Source: Cyanobium sp. Morenito 9A2 (GTDB taxonomy: Bacteria; Cyanobacteriota; Cyanobacteriia; PCC-6307; Cyanobiaceae). Taken from it: a stretch of 43,807 nt of DNA. The position numbers and the translations under genes are program-made. Position 1 is the first letter of the stretch. Each line of letters begins with the position of its first letter. This document shows positions 1 to 8,667 of this stretch, piece after piece. The notes below the pieces were generated by a model that saw only the letters and a list, made by a program, of their open reading frames with translations, made no database searches and had not been told where the DNA came from. The stretch is from positions 1 through 43,807 of the forward strand of contig NZ_JAGQBJ010000018.1 of assembly GCF_024345575.1 (NCBI RefSeq). The letters are read 5' to 3'.

Positions 1-349
1 GGAGGGTAGCTTCCTGCAAAAATAGCTCGATGCCAGGTAAAACTTTCATCCAAGACTATCAGCTCAAGTTGCCGATCATCCGTAAGGAGTGAGTAGCGCG
101 AGTGAGATGGAGAGAAGGCCACCCGAAAGGGTGGCTTCCTTGTGTTTGGACTTTTACAGTCTGAACCATGGCCGAATGCAGCGCTGGAGGCTCTTCCACC
201 GTTTGAGTCGAACCATCGTGGGTCCCATGGCCATGGATGGCCTGCTCGCCCATTTGCTCCAGGTTGTTGGACTGGTGACGATGGCCCTACTTTACCCATG
301 GTGGAAGAGGCAAATTGGGCAGGCATCACGGCGAGTTGGAGCACAATCA
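1..349. other. Gene-free left edge
   Basis: No open frame here looks like a real gene; the short frames are fragments or shadows running into the opposite strand of mtnC. The only structure seen is the hairpin at 118-135. The first 60 bases are comparatively AT-rich and may be the end of an upstream transcript outside the window. Confidence 0.5.
118..135 (+). terminator. Possible rho-independent terminator
   Basis: A perfect 7-bp stem (GCCACCC / GGGTGGC) closes a GAAA tetraloop and is followed on the plus strand by a loosely T-rich tail (TTCCTTGTGTTT). It would end a transcript entering from the left edge. The T-run is interrupted, so efficiency is uncertain. The minus-strand side has no T-tract. 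Confidence 0.45.
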
Positions 350-1102
350 TCATCGGGGAATGTCTTGGTCAAGGGTCAGTTGCTCCAAGCGGGTGATCAC
401 TGGATACCCATTGCTCTGACGCCCGGGGTTGCCTGGTCGGTCGCTGAAGATCACCTTGAGCCCTGCGCCATGGGCGGCCTTGAGTTCAGCTACCGAATCA
501 CTGATGAAGGTGATTCTGCTGGGCTCGGTGCCCATCTCCTTGGCAATGGTGAGATAGCTTTTTGAAGCTTGCTTCGGTCCTGTTCGTGTGTCGAACCAAT
601 GTCTGAAAAGACTACTGAGATCTCCATCTGTGGTATGCCCATAGAGTAATTTCTGGGCTTTGACTGATCCTGATGAGTACACGGCAAGCGTGAGACCGGC
701 TTTGGACCAAGTCGATAGAGCGTGGCACACGTCTTCAAACAAGGGCGCTTTCAGTTCGCCGCTGGCATAGCCGCTCTCCCAGATCAGTCCCTGCAGTTGC
801 TTGAGTGGGGTGAGTTTGCGGTCTTGATCCATGAGCCACTCCAGATAGTTCACCAGCTGAGGGAAGGACTCTTGATCGGCTCCGATGGCTGAAGCCTCAG
901 GATCGCTGGCCCTGGCCCTTTCGGCTTCCTCGAGCAAGGCGCCCACAGCTGCCTCCTGACGATGGCGTTCGAGATAACCCTTGAGATGGCGCCTGGCAAA
1001 GGGGAACAGGGTCTCTGCCACGAAGCTCACCGGACAGGTGGTTCCTTCGATGTCGAGCAGCAGATGGGTGATCTGGGACATGGAGGCTTGCACAGGCGCC
1101 AT
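350..1102 (-). CDS. mtnC: Enolase-phosphatase E1 (MtnC)
   Basis: Bifunctional enolase-phosphatase of the methionine salvage pathway. In the family it enolises 2,3-diketo-5-methylthiopentyl-1-phosphate and then dephosphorylates it to the acireductone, acting in the cytoplasm with Mg2+. The HAD nucleophile motif DIEGTTCPVSF lies near residues 17-27, and the late motif FISDSVAELKAA lies in the last quarter. The length of about 250 aa is normal. Three starts are possible: TTG at 1108, overlapping the mtnB stop as TTGA; ATG at 1102; and ATG at 1081, directly before the conserved SQITHLLLDIEG. None has a clear ribosome binding site, so translational coupling to mtnB is likely. The family call is firm; the start is not. 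Confidence 0.93.
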   Translation of the reverse strand: MAPVQASMSQITHLLLDIEGTTCPVSFVAETLFPFARRHLKGYLERHRQEAAVGALLEEAERARASDPEASAIGADQESFPQLVNYLEWLMDQDRKLTPLKQLQGLIWESGYASGELKAPLFEDVCHALSTWSKAGLTLAVYSSGSVKAQKLLYGHTTDGDLSSLFRHWFDTRTGPKQASKSYLTIAKEMGTEPSRITFISDSVAELKAAHGAGLKVIFSDRPGNPGRQSNGYPVITRLEQLTLDQDIPR

Positions 1103-1104
1103 GG

Positions 1105-1773
1105 TCAAACGCTGCGAATGGGCAGGCGGCTGAGCCCATCGAGCAAGAGCTGGCGCCAGTGTTGCTCCAGCAGGAACTCCAGGATCTCGAGGTGGCGCCG
1201 TGCACTGAACAGCCCATCCCCCCAGGCGTAGAGCCCATGGCCAGCGATCAACAGCCCTTGGGGTGCCTTCGCCAGGAGCGGGCCGGCCCGCCCACTGAGT
1301 CGCCTGAGGTCTTGGTCGTTGGCTAGGACGGGCAGCTCCACGCGCGTGTCGTGGGTGTGGAGGCCCTCGAGGCCCTTGATCATCTCCAATTGCTCAACGA
1401 CAACGAACCCATCGGCCCCGTTCGCAGCGCTTTGCGTATGACCCGCTGCCAAGGTGGAGCGCGACAGCAACGTCGCGGCCTGCGAGTGAGTGTGCAGCAC
1501 CGCTCCTGCAGATGTACGACGCACGATTTCAAGATGCAGAAGGGTCTCGGCGCTGGCGCGACCGTCCCCTTGGAGCACCTGTCCTTCGCCATCCACCACG
1601 ATCAGGTCCCCAGGGGCCACCGAACCTTTGTCGACACCGCTGGGAGCCATCAGCAGCTGCAACGGCTCCCGCTGGAGCACGCAGCTGAAATTGCCACCGG
1701 TGCCATCGCACCAGCCCCGGCGTTGGATGGCCGCCATGGTGGCGGTCAACTCCTTGGCGAGATGGGCCGTCAC
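1105..1773 (-). CDS. mtnB: Methylthioribulose-1-phosphate dehydratase (MtnB)
   Basis: Class II aldolase-fold, zinc-dependent dehydratase that makes 2,3-diketo-5-methylthiopentyl-1-phosphate, the substrate of the next gene product, MtnC. Visible family features are the N-terminal RGWCDGTGGNFS phosphate-binding segment (about residues 19-30), the APSGVDKG segment, the HTH zinc-ligand motif near residue 94 and a late GHGLYAWG motif. The 222-aa length is usual. Translation appears to start at GTG. It is the first gene of an mtnB-mtnC operon, with its stop overlapping or abutting the mtnC start. The third salvage enzyme, mtnD, lies about 9 kb away; mtnA and mtnP are not in the window. Confidence 0.94.
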   Translation of the reverse strand: MTAHLAKELTATMAAIQRRGWCDGTGGNFSCVLQREPLQLLMAPSGVDKGSVAPGDLIVVDGEGQVLQGDGRASAETLLHLEIVRRTSAGAVLHTHSQAATLLSRSTLAAGHTQSAANGADGFVVVEQLEMIKGLEGLHTHDTRVELPVLANDQDLRRLSGRAGPLLAKAPQGLLIAGHGLYAWGDGLFSARRHLEILEFLLEQHWRQLLLDGLSRLPIRSV

Positions 1774-1816
1774 GGCAGAAAAGCGCAGGGCTCCCTTCTA
1801 GCCCACCACCCCTGGC

Positions 1817-2662
1817 TCAGCGCTGGCAGCTGGGACACCAATGGGTGCTTCGGCCCGCCAGGCGCTCCCGCTGGATGGGGGTGCTGCAGCGGCGGCAGGG
1901 CTCACCCGTGCGCCGGTAAACCCAGGCCTGGCCGCCATAATTGCCGTTGGTGCCTGAGAGGTCGCGGAAGTCGCTGAAGGTTGTGCCACCGGCTCCGATG
2001 CTGGTCTCCAGGATCTCCACCAGGGACCGTCGCAAACGCTCCAGTTGGAGGGTCGCGACCTCCCCGGCGGGCGTGGCCGGAGCGATGCCGGCGGCGAACA
2101 GGGACTCATCGGCGTAGATGTTGCCCACACCGGCCACCAGGCTCTGATCCAGCAACGCCGCCTTGATCGAGCGCTTGCTTCCCTCCAGGCGCTGTTTGAG
2201 GTACCGCGCGTTGAACTCCGCTCCAAAGGGTTCTGGGCCCAGCCTCTTCAGTCCGGTCATCACCGCTTCGGGGGGCAAGCCGGCGGGGACCCACCACATT
2301 TCGCCAAAGCTGCGCAGGTCGACGAAGCGCAACTCGTGGCCCTGGATGTTCCAGAGACGCACGCGGGTATGCCTGCAGGGCTCGCGCGGCGTCTCCAGCC
2401 AAAGGAACTGACCGGTCATGCGCAGGTGCACACCCCAGGTCCCGGCTTGGGCACCGTCTCGCCCTAAATCCGCCAGCAGGTACTTGCCCCTGCGGCTCCA
2501 CGCCCCCACCTGGCAGCCCTCCAGGGCCAGGCGAAAGATCGTTGAGTCGTTGGGCGCGGCGATGGCCCGCGCCCTGAGCACCTCCACACGATCGACGCGG
2601 AACCCCTTGAGTTGACGCTCCAGGCCGCGTCGCACGGTTTCGACTTCAGGCAGTTCAGGCAA
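1817..2662 (-). CDS. mutM: Formamidopyrimidine-DNA glycosylase (MutM/Fpg)
   Basis: Base-excision repair glycosylase/AP lyase that removes oxidised purines such as 8-oxoguanine. The catalytic N-terminus PELPEVETVRRGL is present, and in this family the proline must be residue 2. That fixes the start at TTG 2662, which has GGGGAG five bases upstream. The in-frame ATG 24 bases further upstream would bury the catalytic proline and lies in the T-rich tail of the psaE terminator. The C-terminal zinc finger is intact (CRRC ... CPSC, last 30 residues). The conserved GVGNIYADE segment is present. Length is 281 aa, normal for Fpg. Protection against photooxidative DNA damage fits its place beside psaE, but that link is inference. 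Confidence 0.95.
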   Translation of the reverse strand: MPELPEVETVRRGLERQLKGFRVDRVEVLRARAIAAPNDSTIFRLALEGCQVGAWSRRGKYLLADLGRDGAQAGTWGVHLRMTGQFLWLETPREPCRHTRVRLWNIQGHELRFVDLRSFGEMWWVPAGLPPEAVMTGLKRLGPEPFGAEFNARYLKQRLEGSKRSIKAALLDQSLVAGVGNIYADESLFAAGIAPATPAGEVATLQLERLRRSLVEILETSIGAGGTTFSDFRDLSGTNGNYGGQAWVYRRTGEPCRRCSTPIQRERLAGRSTHWCPSCQR

Positions 2663-2692
2663 GGAGGCTCCCCATTGGCACAGCATGAAGAA

Positions 2693-2721
2693 ATCCCTGA
2701 TCCGGCGGGCGGATCAGGGAT
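2693..2721 (-). terminator. psaE rho-independent terminator
   Basis: A perfect 11-bp inverted repeat (ATCCCTGATCC / GGATCAGGGAT) has a 7-base loop. Read on the minus strand it ends in TTTCTTC. It sits about 50 bp downstream of the psaE stop and just upstream of the mutM TTG start, so it should separate the highly expressed psaE message from mutM. Confidence 0.8.
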
Positions 2722-2770
2722 GGGAGCGTGGGCTGTAGTTCTTACCCCGTGGGCCCTTGGAGGGCTGGCC

Positions 2771-2980
2771 TCAGGCCTTCACCAGCTCGCTTTCAGCGAA
2801 GTTGTTGGTGTTGATGCCGCCCTCGGAGCCGCTGTAGCCGCTGTAGTTCACCTTCTCAAAGCGAACCACCACGGGGTAGCGGATACCGGAGGTGTCGACC
2901 GAAGCGACGGTGCCGACTTCGTTGAACCAATAGGACTCAGGACGCTGGATGCGCACCTTGTCGCCGCGGGAGATGGCCAT
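2771..2980 (-). CDS. psaE: Photosystem I reaction centre subunit IV (PsaE)
   Basis: Small SH3-like stromal/cytoplasmic subunit of photosystem I that stabilises PsaC and the docking of ferredoxin/flavodoxin and supports cyclic electron flow. The sequence begins [18 protein letters not shown], followed by VGTVASVD and the conserved [12 protein letters not shown] and NTNNFAESE segments. At 69 aa it has the family length. The frame stays open further upstream, but homologues begin at this ATG. A strong hairpin terminator lies downstream, as expected for an independently expressed photosynthesis gene. It is divergent from the conserved unknown gene to the right; the 187 bp between them should hold both promoters. 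Confidence 0.97.
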   Translation of the reverse strand: MAISRGDKVRIQRPESYWFNEVGTVASVDTSGIRYPVVVRFEKVNYSGYSGSEGGINTNNFAESELVKA

Positions 2981-3167
2981 CGCTGCGTTGAGGAGGGTGT
3001 TGCTGTCCAAGGGACCATACCCCTCCTTTTCGGCCTGTAGGGCGAGGCCGTCACGAAATGTCGCTGCCCCTGGATCGCGCACCGGGCCAGGGTCGGCCTG
3101 CCATCGGGCCGGGCCCCCGTGGCACGATCGCCTCCCCTGCCGATGGCCTGTGCTGGAAGCCCCTTCC

Positions 3168-4175
3168 TTGATTTTGGATCTACCCGATCCGGAGCAGGAC
3201 GACATCAGCACCATGGAGTTCATGGCCCGGCTGGAGGAGGCCTGGGCCGTGTGCGATCGCTTCGACCTGCAGACCGAGATCTGGCGCGGTCGGATCCTGC
3301 GGGCCGTGCGCGATCGGGAGAAGCGGGGCGGCGAGGGCCGGGGCACGGGCTTTTTGCAGTGGCTCAGGGAGCAGGAGATCAGCAAGACCCGCGCCTACGG
3401 GCTGATTCAGCTGGCCGAGTCCGCCGACAGCCTGGTGGGGGACGGTCCCCTGGAGGCGGACTGCGTCAACAACTTCTCCAAGCGGGCCTTCCTCGAGACG
3501 GCCCAAGCCGATCCAGAGGTGCAGCTCATGATCAGTGAGGCGGCCAACGACGGCCAGCAGATCACCCGCAAGCAGGTACGCCGGCTCACCGATGAGTTCA
3601 CCGCCGCCACCAGTCCGCTGCTGCCGGAGGAGATCCGCCAGCGCACCCAGGAGAACCTTCTGCCCCCCCGGGCGGTCGCGCCCCTGGTGCGGGAGCTCTC
3701 CAAGCTGCCGGAAGCCCAGCAGGAGGACCTGCGCCGGGTGCTGCGGGAGGAGCCGGAGCTGGAGCGGGTCAAGGACGTCACCAACACGGCCCGCTGGCTG
3801 ACCAAGGCGGCCGAGGCGGGCCTGGCGGTTCGCGCCTTTCAGCAGGGGGAGCTGGACCTGGAGAAGGCGATGCAGGAGGCCCAGCGTCTCGATGCCCTCG
3901 GGCTCCTGGCGGATGCCGTGGGCCAGGCCCAGCAGCTGGAGAGTGCGGTGCTCAAGCTCCACACCAGCTGGCGGCGCCTCGGGGGCTTGCAGGAGCGCCT
4001 CTGGGTGGAGAGCGGCAGCAGCACACCTCACCTGCGCGAGCTTCTCCAGGTCTTGGGCAGCCTGAGTGGGGCCACCTTGCGCGTGTCCCTGGGGGAGTTG
4101 GCGGGTGGCAAGCGCGTGCGGCTGCAATTGGTGGAGGAGTCGCCCGACCAGCTGGAGGCGCCGCCCCTGCCCTGA
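3168..4175 (+). CDS. Conserved cyanobacterial protein of unknown function
   Basis: I do not recognise a named family. The protein is about 335 aa, hydrophilic and probably mostly helical, with no signal peptide or membrane segment. The N-terminal half contains [20 protein letters not shown] and [13 protein letters not shown]. Both read like helix-turn-helix segments as in ParB/KorB-type DNA-binding proteins, but this is inference. The C-terminal half is rich in E, L, Q and R and may form coiled coils. The frame is open far upstream. I chose TTG 3168, which has GGAAG nine bases before it; GTG 3150 and ATG 3213 are alternatives. It precedes recQ on the same strand with about 110 bp between them. 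Confidence 0.75.
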   Translation: MILDLPDPEQDDISTMEFMARLEEAWAVCDRFDLQTEIWRGRILRAVRDREKRGGEGRGTGFLQWLREQEISKTRAYGLIQLAESADSLVGDGPLEADCVNNFSKRAFLETAQADPEVQLMISEAANDGQQITRKQVRRLTDEFTAATSPLLPEEIRQRTQENLLPPRAVAPLVRELSKLPEAQQEDLRRVLREEPELERVKDVTNTARWLTKAAEAGLAVRAFQQGELDLEKAMQEAQRLDALGLLADAVGQAQQLESAVLKLHTSWRRLGGLQERLWVESGSSTPHLRELLQVLGSLSGATLRVSLGELAGGKRVRLQLVEESPDQLEAPPLP

Positions 4176-4287
4176 GCCCCCACGCCCCCAGATCTGGGGG
4201 CGATTAAGGTCGAGCGTCGCCAGGGATGGGGTGGTGGTGCCATCGGCCGCAGCCAGCGAAGATCCGTCGCGGACGGAACCGCTGCTG

Positions 4288-5793
4288 ATGGAACCGCAGC
4301 GGGCGGATCCGCTGGTGGGCGCGCTCCAGACCCATTTCGGTTGGGAGGACTTCAGGCCGGGCCAGCGGTCGGTGGTGGAGGCCCTGCTCCAGGGCCGCGA
4401 TTGCCTGGCGGTGTTGCCCACCGGCGGCGGCAAGTCGCTTTGCTATCAGCTGCCGGCCCTGGTGCGCCAGGGGTTGGTGCTGGTGATCTCCCCTCTGGTG
4501 GCCCTGATGGATGACCAGGTGAACCACCTGCAGCGGCACGGCATTGCCGCCGCCTGCCTGCATGGAGGCCTCGATCTGCCCGCCCGCCGTCAGCTGATCC
4601 TGCGTTTGAGGGAGCGCAAGTTGCGTGTGCTTTATCTCGCGCCTGAGCGGCTCTGGGGGGAGGCCACCCGTCAGCTCGTGGAAGAGGTTCTGGAGCAGGG
4701 GCAGCTGGTGGCCCTGGCGGTGGACGAGGCCCACTGCATCAGCGCCTGGGGCCATGATTTCCGCCCCGATTACCGTCGGCTCGGCCAGCTCAGGCGCCTG
4801 TGCCCGGGGGTGCCCCTGGTGGCCCTCAGTGCCACGGCCGCCCCGCGCGTGCGCGCCGACATCATTCGCTTGCTGGAGTTGCGCCGCCCCCTGATCCAGG
4901 TGCGCTCCGCCCGACGCCCCAACCTGACCTACGCCATGGTCAGGCGGCCCAAGGAACCTCTGCAGATGGTGATTGAGGCGGTGAGCGCTGCTCGGGGGGC
5001 GGTACTGATCTATGCGCGGACGCGCCGCTCGGTGGAACGCTGGGCCGTGCAGCTGACCGCTGCTGGGATCGAGGCCAATCCGTATCACGCCGGCATGGAC
5101 CCGGAAAGCCGGCGCCTGGCGCTCAGCCATTTCCAGGAGCACCCGTCGCCCGTGCTGGTGGCCACGGTGGCCTTCGGGATGGGAGTGGACCGAGCCGATG
5201 TGGGGTTGGTGCTGCACCTGGACCTGCCGGCGACTCCGGAGGGCTATCTGCAGGAGTCGGGGCGAGCAGGGCGCGATGGATCGCCGGCCCGTTGCCTGGT
5301 GCTGTTCGATCCGGAGGATCGCGCCAGCCTGGGTTGGGCCATGAGGGCGGCGGGCCATCAGCTCAGCCCCGAGGTGCGCGAGCAGGAGCAGGTGCGCTTG
5401 GAGCTGGCCCATCGGCAGCTGCGTCGGATGGAGGCCGTGGCCGAAGGGGAAGCGTGCCGCGAGCAGGCCCTTTTGCTGGCGGTGGGAGAGCTGGTGCCCC
5501 CCTGCGGCCGCTGTGACGCCTGCCGCTCACGGCCCATGCAGCGGGACTGGACCACGCAGGTGGGCCAGGTGCTGGAGCTGCTGGAGCAGCGGGATGGCGT
5601 GGATCAAAGGGCCCTCGGCGAAACCCTCTCTGGCGAGGGCAGCTCCCCCGAGGAACGCTGGCGTTGGTTGGCCCGGCGCCTGATCCAGGAGGACCTGATC
5701 ACCGAGAGTGACGACGGCGGCCAGCGGTTGTGGTTGCGACCCGCGGGCCGCCGTTACCTGCGCCAACCCTGGCCCCTGCGCTGGGCCGCCTGA
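4288..5793 (+). CDS. recQ: ATP-dependent DNA helicase RecQ
   Basis: Superfamily 2, 3'-5' DNA helicase of recombination and replication-fork repair. Family motifs are FGWEDFRPGQ (motif 0, about residues 17-26), PTGGGKS (Walker A, 44-50), DEAHCISAWGHDFRPDY (Walker B and aromatic-rich loop, about 146-162), ALSATAAPRVR (motif III) and QESGRAGRDG (motif VI, about 322-331). A zinc-binding region follows with one Cys near 390 and the cluster CGRCDAC about fifteen residues on, then a winged-helix-like C-terminus. At 501 aa it is shorter than E. coli RecQ and shows no HRDC domain. The start is taken at ATG 4288; a GTG about 60 bases upstream is also possible. It is convergent with the LysM gene, with only six bases between stops. 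Confidence 0.93.
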   Translation: MEPQRADPLVGALQTHFGWEDFRPGQRSVVEALLQGRDCLAVLPTGGGKSLCYQLPALVRQGLVLVISPLVALMDDQVNHLQRHGIAAACLHGGLDLPARRQLILRLRERKLRVLYLAPERLWGEATRQLVEEVLEQGQLVALAVDEAHCISAWGHDFRPDYRRLGQLRRLCPGVPLVALSATAAPRVRADIIRLLELRRPLIQVRSARRPNLTYAMVRRPKEPLQMVIEAVSAARGAVLIYARTRRSVERWAVQLTAAGIEANPYHAGMDPESRRLALSHFQEHPSPVLVATVAFGMGVDRADVGLVLHLDLPATPEGYLQESGRAGRDGSPARCLVLFDPEDRASLGWAMRAAGHQLSPEVREQEQVRLELAHRQLRRMEAVAEGEACREQALLLAVGELVPPCGRCDACRSRPMQRDWTTQVGQVLELLEQRDGVDQRALGETLSGEGSSPEERWRWLARRLIQEDLITESDDGGQRLWLRPAGRRYLRQPWPLRWAA

Positions 5794-5799
5794 GGGGGC

Positions 5800-7146
5800 T
5801 CAGAGGCCCTTCGCCTTGCAGAGGTCGCTCACCAGTTGCGACTCGAAGTTGGTCTGGGGGGTATCCCAGGTTTTCCAGGCCCCCGACTGGCCGGTGGCGT
5901 TGAGCTTGCGGGCGGTGCAGTTGATGGCCAGGTAGAGGGGTTGACCGTCGCCGTTGAGGCTGGGGGCCACGAAGCTTCCGCCCATCGGTTGCCAATTGGC
6001 CCAATCCACCTGCAGGGGACCGTAGGTGCGCCAGTCGGGGGTGCTGGCTTTGGCCACGGCGGCTGGTTGGGTGCTCGCGGGCCTGGGCGTGGGTGCCACT
6101 GGAGCGGGGCGGCTGGTCACCACGGGCCGGCTGGTGGCTGGGGCCACGGTGGCTGGCGCGGTCGCCGCAGGGGCAGCCGTGGCCGCTGGGGTCGCCGCCG
6201 CGGGGGCTGGTTTTGGCTTGGGAGTGACGACAGGTGCTGGTTGGGGACCGGGAGCCGACTCGGAGCTGGCCACCGTCGGGGCCGGCTTGGGCCTGGGCTT
6301 CGCGACTGGACTTGGCTTTGTCGCTGGACTGGGCTTCGACGCCACGGGAGCTGGCTTGCTGGCGGGTGCGCTGCCGCTGGAGAGCTTCAACCGGCTGCCG
6401 GCTGGGATTGCATTGGGTTCCTTGATGTTGTTCAGCGCCGTCAGCCGATCAACCGATACGCCGTAGGTCTCGGCGATCTGGGAGAGGGTTTCGCCCGGCT
6501 GCACCACGTGCTCCTTGGCCCCCTTGGTCACCGGTTTGGTCTTGGCTGCAGTCGCCGTGGATGGTTTGGCTGCTCCAGGCACCACCAGCTTGCTGCCGGC
6601 CTGCAGGTCGCTGGCTGATTGGAGTCCGTTGAGTTGCTTGAGGCGCTCCACCGAGACGCCGAAGCGGTCGGCCAGCTCTGAGAGGGTGTCCCCGGGCTTC
6701 ACGGTGTAGGTGCTGCTGCCCCCGGCGCTGGAGCGGCTGGGTCCGCTGGCGCTGGCTGCTCCGGGCACCACCAGCTTGCTGCCGGCCTGCAGGTCGCTGG
6801 CTGATTGGAGTCCGTTGAGTTGCTTGAGGCGCTCCACCGAGACGCCGAAGCGGTCGGCCAGCTCTGAGAGGGTGTCCCCGGGCTTCACCGTGTAGGTGCC
6901 ATGGCCTCCAGGCCTGCTGCCACTGCCCCCGCCTGTGGAGCTGCCGCCAGGCACCACTAGCTTCCTGCCCGCCTGCAGGTTGTTGGCGTCCTTGAGGCCA
7001 TTGAGCTTGAGCAGCCGTTCCACCGAGACGCCGTACCGCTCGGCGATCTCAGAGAGGGTTTCACCAGGCTTGACCGTGTAGCTCCCCGCCAGAGCAGGCA
7101 AGGGGAGAAGCAGGGCCAGGGCGAGGGCAGCAAGCGCTCGGCGCAT
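5800..7146 (-). CDS. Secreted LysM-repeat peptidoglycan-binding protein
   Basis: 448 aa with a clear Sec signal peptide (residues 1-20, leucine/alanine core, likely cleavage after ALA). Four LysM domains follow, at about residues 22-67, 84-129, 146-191 and 212-255, each beginning YTVKPG(E/D)TLSE or a close variant. Then comes a 120-residue linker rich in Pro, Ala, Lys and Thr, and an unassigned C-terminal domain of about 80 aa with two cysteines (NCTARKLNATG and a Cys near the end). LysM binds N-acetylglucosamine chains, so the protein should sit in the periplasm on peptidoglycan, with the linker spanning the wall. No catalytic hydrolase domain is visible. LysM 2 and 3 are nearly identical. 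Confidence 0.9.
   Translation of the reverse strand: MRRALAALALALLLPLPALAGSYTVKPGETLSEIAERYGVSVERLLKLNGLKDANNLQAGRKLVVPGGSSTGGGSGSRPGGHGTYTVKPGDTLSELADRFGVSVERLKQLNGLQSASDLQAGSKLVVPGAASASGPSRSSAGGSSTYTVKPGDTLSELADRFGVSVERLKQLNGLQSASDLQAGSKLVVPGAAKPSTATAAKTKPVTKGAKEHVVQPGETLSQIAETYGVSVDRLTALNNIKEPNAIPAGSRLKLSSGSAPASKPAPVASKPSPATKPSPVAKPRPKPAPTVASSESAPGPQPAPVVTPKPKPAPAAATPAATAAPAATAPATVAPATSRPVVTSRPAPVAPTPRPASTQPAAVAKASTPDWRTYGPLQVDWANWQPMGGSFVAPSLNGDGQPLYLAINCTARKLNATGQSGAWKTWDTPQTNFESQLVSDLCKAKGL
6567..6898 (-). repeat. Near-identical tandem repeat inside the LysM gene
   Basis: Positions 6567-6712 and 6753-6898 match almost base for base, with a period of 186 bp (62 codons). They encode LysM domains 3 and 2 with part of the linker. 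Domains 1 and 4 are clearly more diverged. This points to a recent in-frame duplication or gene conversion; slippage could change the copy number. Confidence 0.9.
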
Positions 7147-7226
7147 CGAGGTCGATCAGCTGGACGAACCTTAAGGAGCCCCGCCCGGGGCGCCAGGGGG
7201 CAAGGGCCATGGATTGGTTCTGTCAT

Positions 7227-8615
7227 TCATCCCAGCAGGCGCCTCACCAGGCCCAGGCGCTCGCCATAGGGGGCATAACGCAAGGGCAAATCCAGCCAGA
7301 ACGGCCTCCTCAGCACGCTGCGCCGGTGGGAGAACGCCTCGAAGCCGGCCTGGCCGTGGTAGCTGCCCATGCCGCTTTCGCCCACGCCACCAAAGGGGAG
7401 CTGGGGCACGGCCGCCTGAACGACCACATCGTTGAAGACCACGCCCCCGGAGCTGGTGCGCGCCAGGAGCCGTTCCTGGGCCTGGGGGTTGCGGCTGAAC
7501 AGATACAGCGCCAGCGGCTTGGGGCGTCCGTTGACCTCCTCGATCGCGTCATCCAGAGATCCCACGGTCTGAATCGGCAGCAGGGGGCCGAACAGCTCCT
7601 CCTGCATCAGCGGATCCTCGCCGTTCCTCACCGCCAGGAGCGTGGGGGCCATGCGCCTCCCGGCGGGGTCGAGGTGGCCGCCGGCCAGCACCTGCCCCCG
7701 TTGGCGGGCCCTCTCCAGCAGGACCCTGAGCCGCTCGAACTGGTCGGTGTTGACGATCTGGGGCAGGTCGGGGGATTGGAGCGGATCGTCGCCGTATTGG
7801 CGGGCGATCTCGGCCTTCAGGTGGGCGAGGAAGGGTTCCCGGACCTTGGCTTCCACCAGCAGGTGGTCGGGGGCGACGCAGGCCTGGCCGGCGTTGAGGC
7901 CCTTGCCCCAGATCAGCCGCCGGGCACTCACCTCCAGGTCGGCATCGGCCAGCACGATCGCCGGGCTCTTGCCCCCCAGCTCCAGGGTCAGAGGGGTGAG
8001 GTGGCGCGCCGCGGCCGCCATTACCAGCCGCGCCACCCTTGCGCCTCCGGTGAAGAAGATGTGATCGAAGCGCTCCTGCAGCAGGTCCTGGGCCACATCC
8101 CCATCCCCCAGCACAACGGCCACGGTGTCCGCAGGAAAGGCGTCCTCCAGGAGCTGAGCCAGCAGGGAACCCGTGTGGGGGGCGTGCTCGGAGGGTTTGA
8201 GCACAGCGGTGTTGCCGGCCGCCAGGATGCTCACCAGCGGCTGCAGGCAGAGCTGGAAGGGGAAGTTCCACGGGCCGATGATCAGCACACAGCCCAGGGG
8301 CTCGGCCACCACGAAGGCCCGGGCCGGTTGCTGGCTGAGGGGCACGGACACCGGCCGGGGCGCCATCCAGCGGCGCAGCCTGCGGCGGGTGAGCTTGAGC
8401 TCGAAGCGCACCGCGGCGAGCTCGAAGTAGGCCTCCAGCGGCGGTTTGCCCAGATCGGCTGCCAGGGCTTCGAGGATGACCCTCTCATGCTGATCGATCA
8501 GCCGTTCCAGTCGCCCGATCTGCGTGAACCGCCAGGTGAGGGGGCGCGTGTGGCCGCCCTGAACGAGACCTCGCAGATCCTCCAGGGGAAGGTGGAGCGG
8601 CGCGTTGGCGGACAT
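7227..8615 (-). CDS. Aldehyde dehydrogenase, class-3/fatty-aldehyde type
   Basis: NAD(P)-dependent oxidation of aldehydes to acids. It resembles the short ALDH class 3 branch (462 aa, no N-terminal extension), which in cyanobacteria includes the AldE/Slr0091-type enzymes acting on fatty aldehydes and apocarotenals. Visible motifs are IIGPWNFPFQL, LKPSEHAP, FFTGG with the following glycine-rich turn, LELGGKSPAIVLADAD with the general-base Glu, GLNAGQACVAPD with the catalytic Cys, and EELFGPLLPI. The C-terminus is basic and hydrophobic (RRPFWLDLPLRYAPY), as in members that touch membranes. The start is ATG 8615. It is probably expressed with the neighbouring small gene upstream. The substrate is inferred from the family only. 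Confidence 0.93.
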   Translation of the reverse strand: MSANAPLHLPLEDLRGLVQGGHTRPLTWRFTQIGRLERLIDQHERVILEALAADLGKPPLEAYFELAAVRFELKLTRRRLRRWMAPRPVSVPLSQQPARAFVVAEPLGCVLIIGPWNFPFQLCLQPLVSILAAGNTAVLKPSEHAPHTGSLLAQLLEDAFPADTVAVVLGDGDVAQDLLQERFDHIFFTGGARVARLVMAAAARHLTPLTLELGGKSPAIVLADADLEVSARRLIWGKGLNAGQACVAPDHLLVEAKVREPFLAHLKAEIARQYGDDPLQSPDLPQIVNTDQFERLRVLLERARQRGQVLAGGHLDPAGRRMAPTLLAVRNGEDPLMQEELFGPLLPIQTVGSLDDAIEEVNGRPKPLALYLFSRNPQAQERLLARTSSGGVVFNDVVVQAAVPQLPFGGVGESGMGSYHGQAGFEAFSHRRSVLRRPFWLDLPLRYAPYGERLGLVRRLLG

Positions 8616-8667
8616 GGCGAAGGGCCCTGGAGGAGCTCAGCCTGACAAGGTCAGCGCCGGGGCGTGC

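Noticed and set aside
3180-5412. Long minus-strand open frames opposite the unknown gene and recQ
   Set aside because: Low-complexity Gln/Leu/Arg-rich translations with no motifs; the plus strand carries clear helicase motifs.
5836-6618. Gly-rich plus-strand frame opposite the LysM gene
   Set aside because: A product of the Pro/Ala-rich linker codons read backwards; no start signal or family.
7209-8645. A 478-codon open frame on the plus strand opposite the aldehyde dehydrogenase
   Set aside because: It mirrors the whole aldehyde dehydrogenase gene, is rich in Gly, Gln, His and Ala, and shows no family motif. Long antisense frames are expected opposite GC-rich genes.
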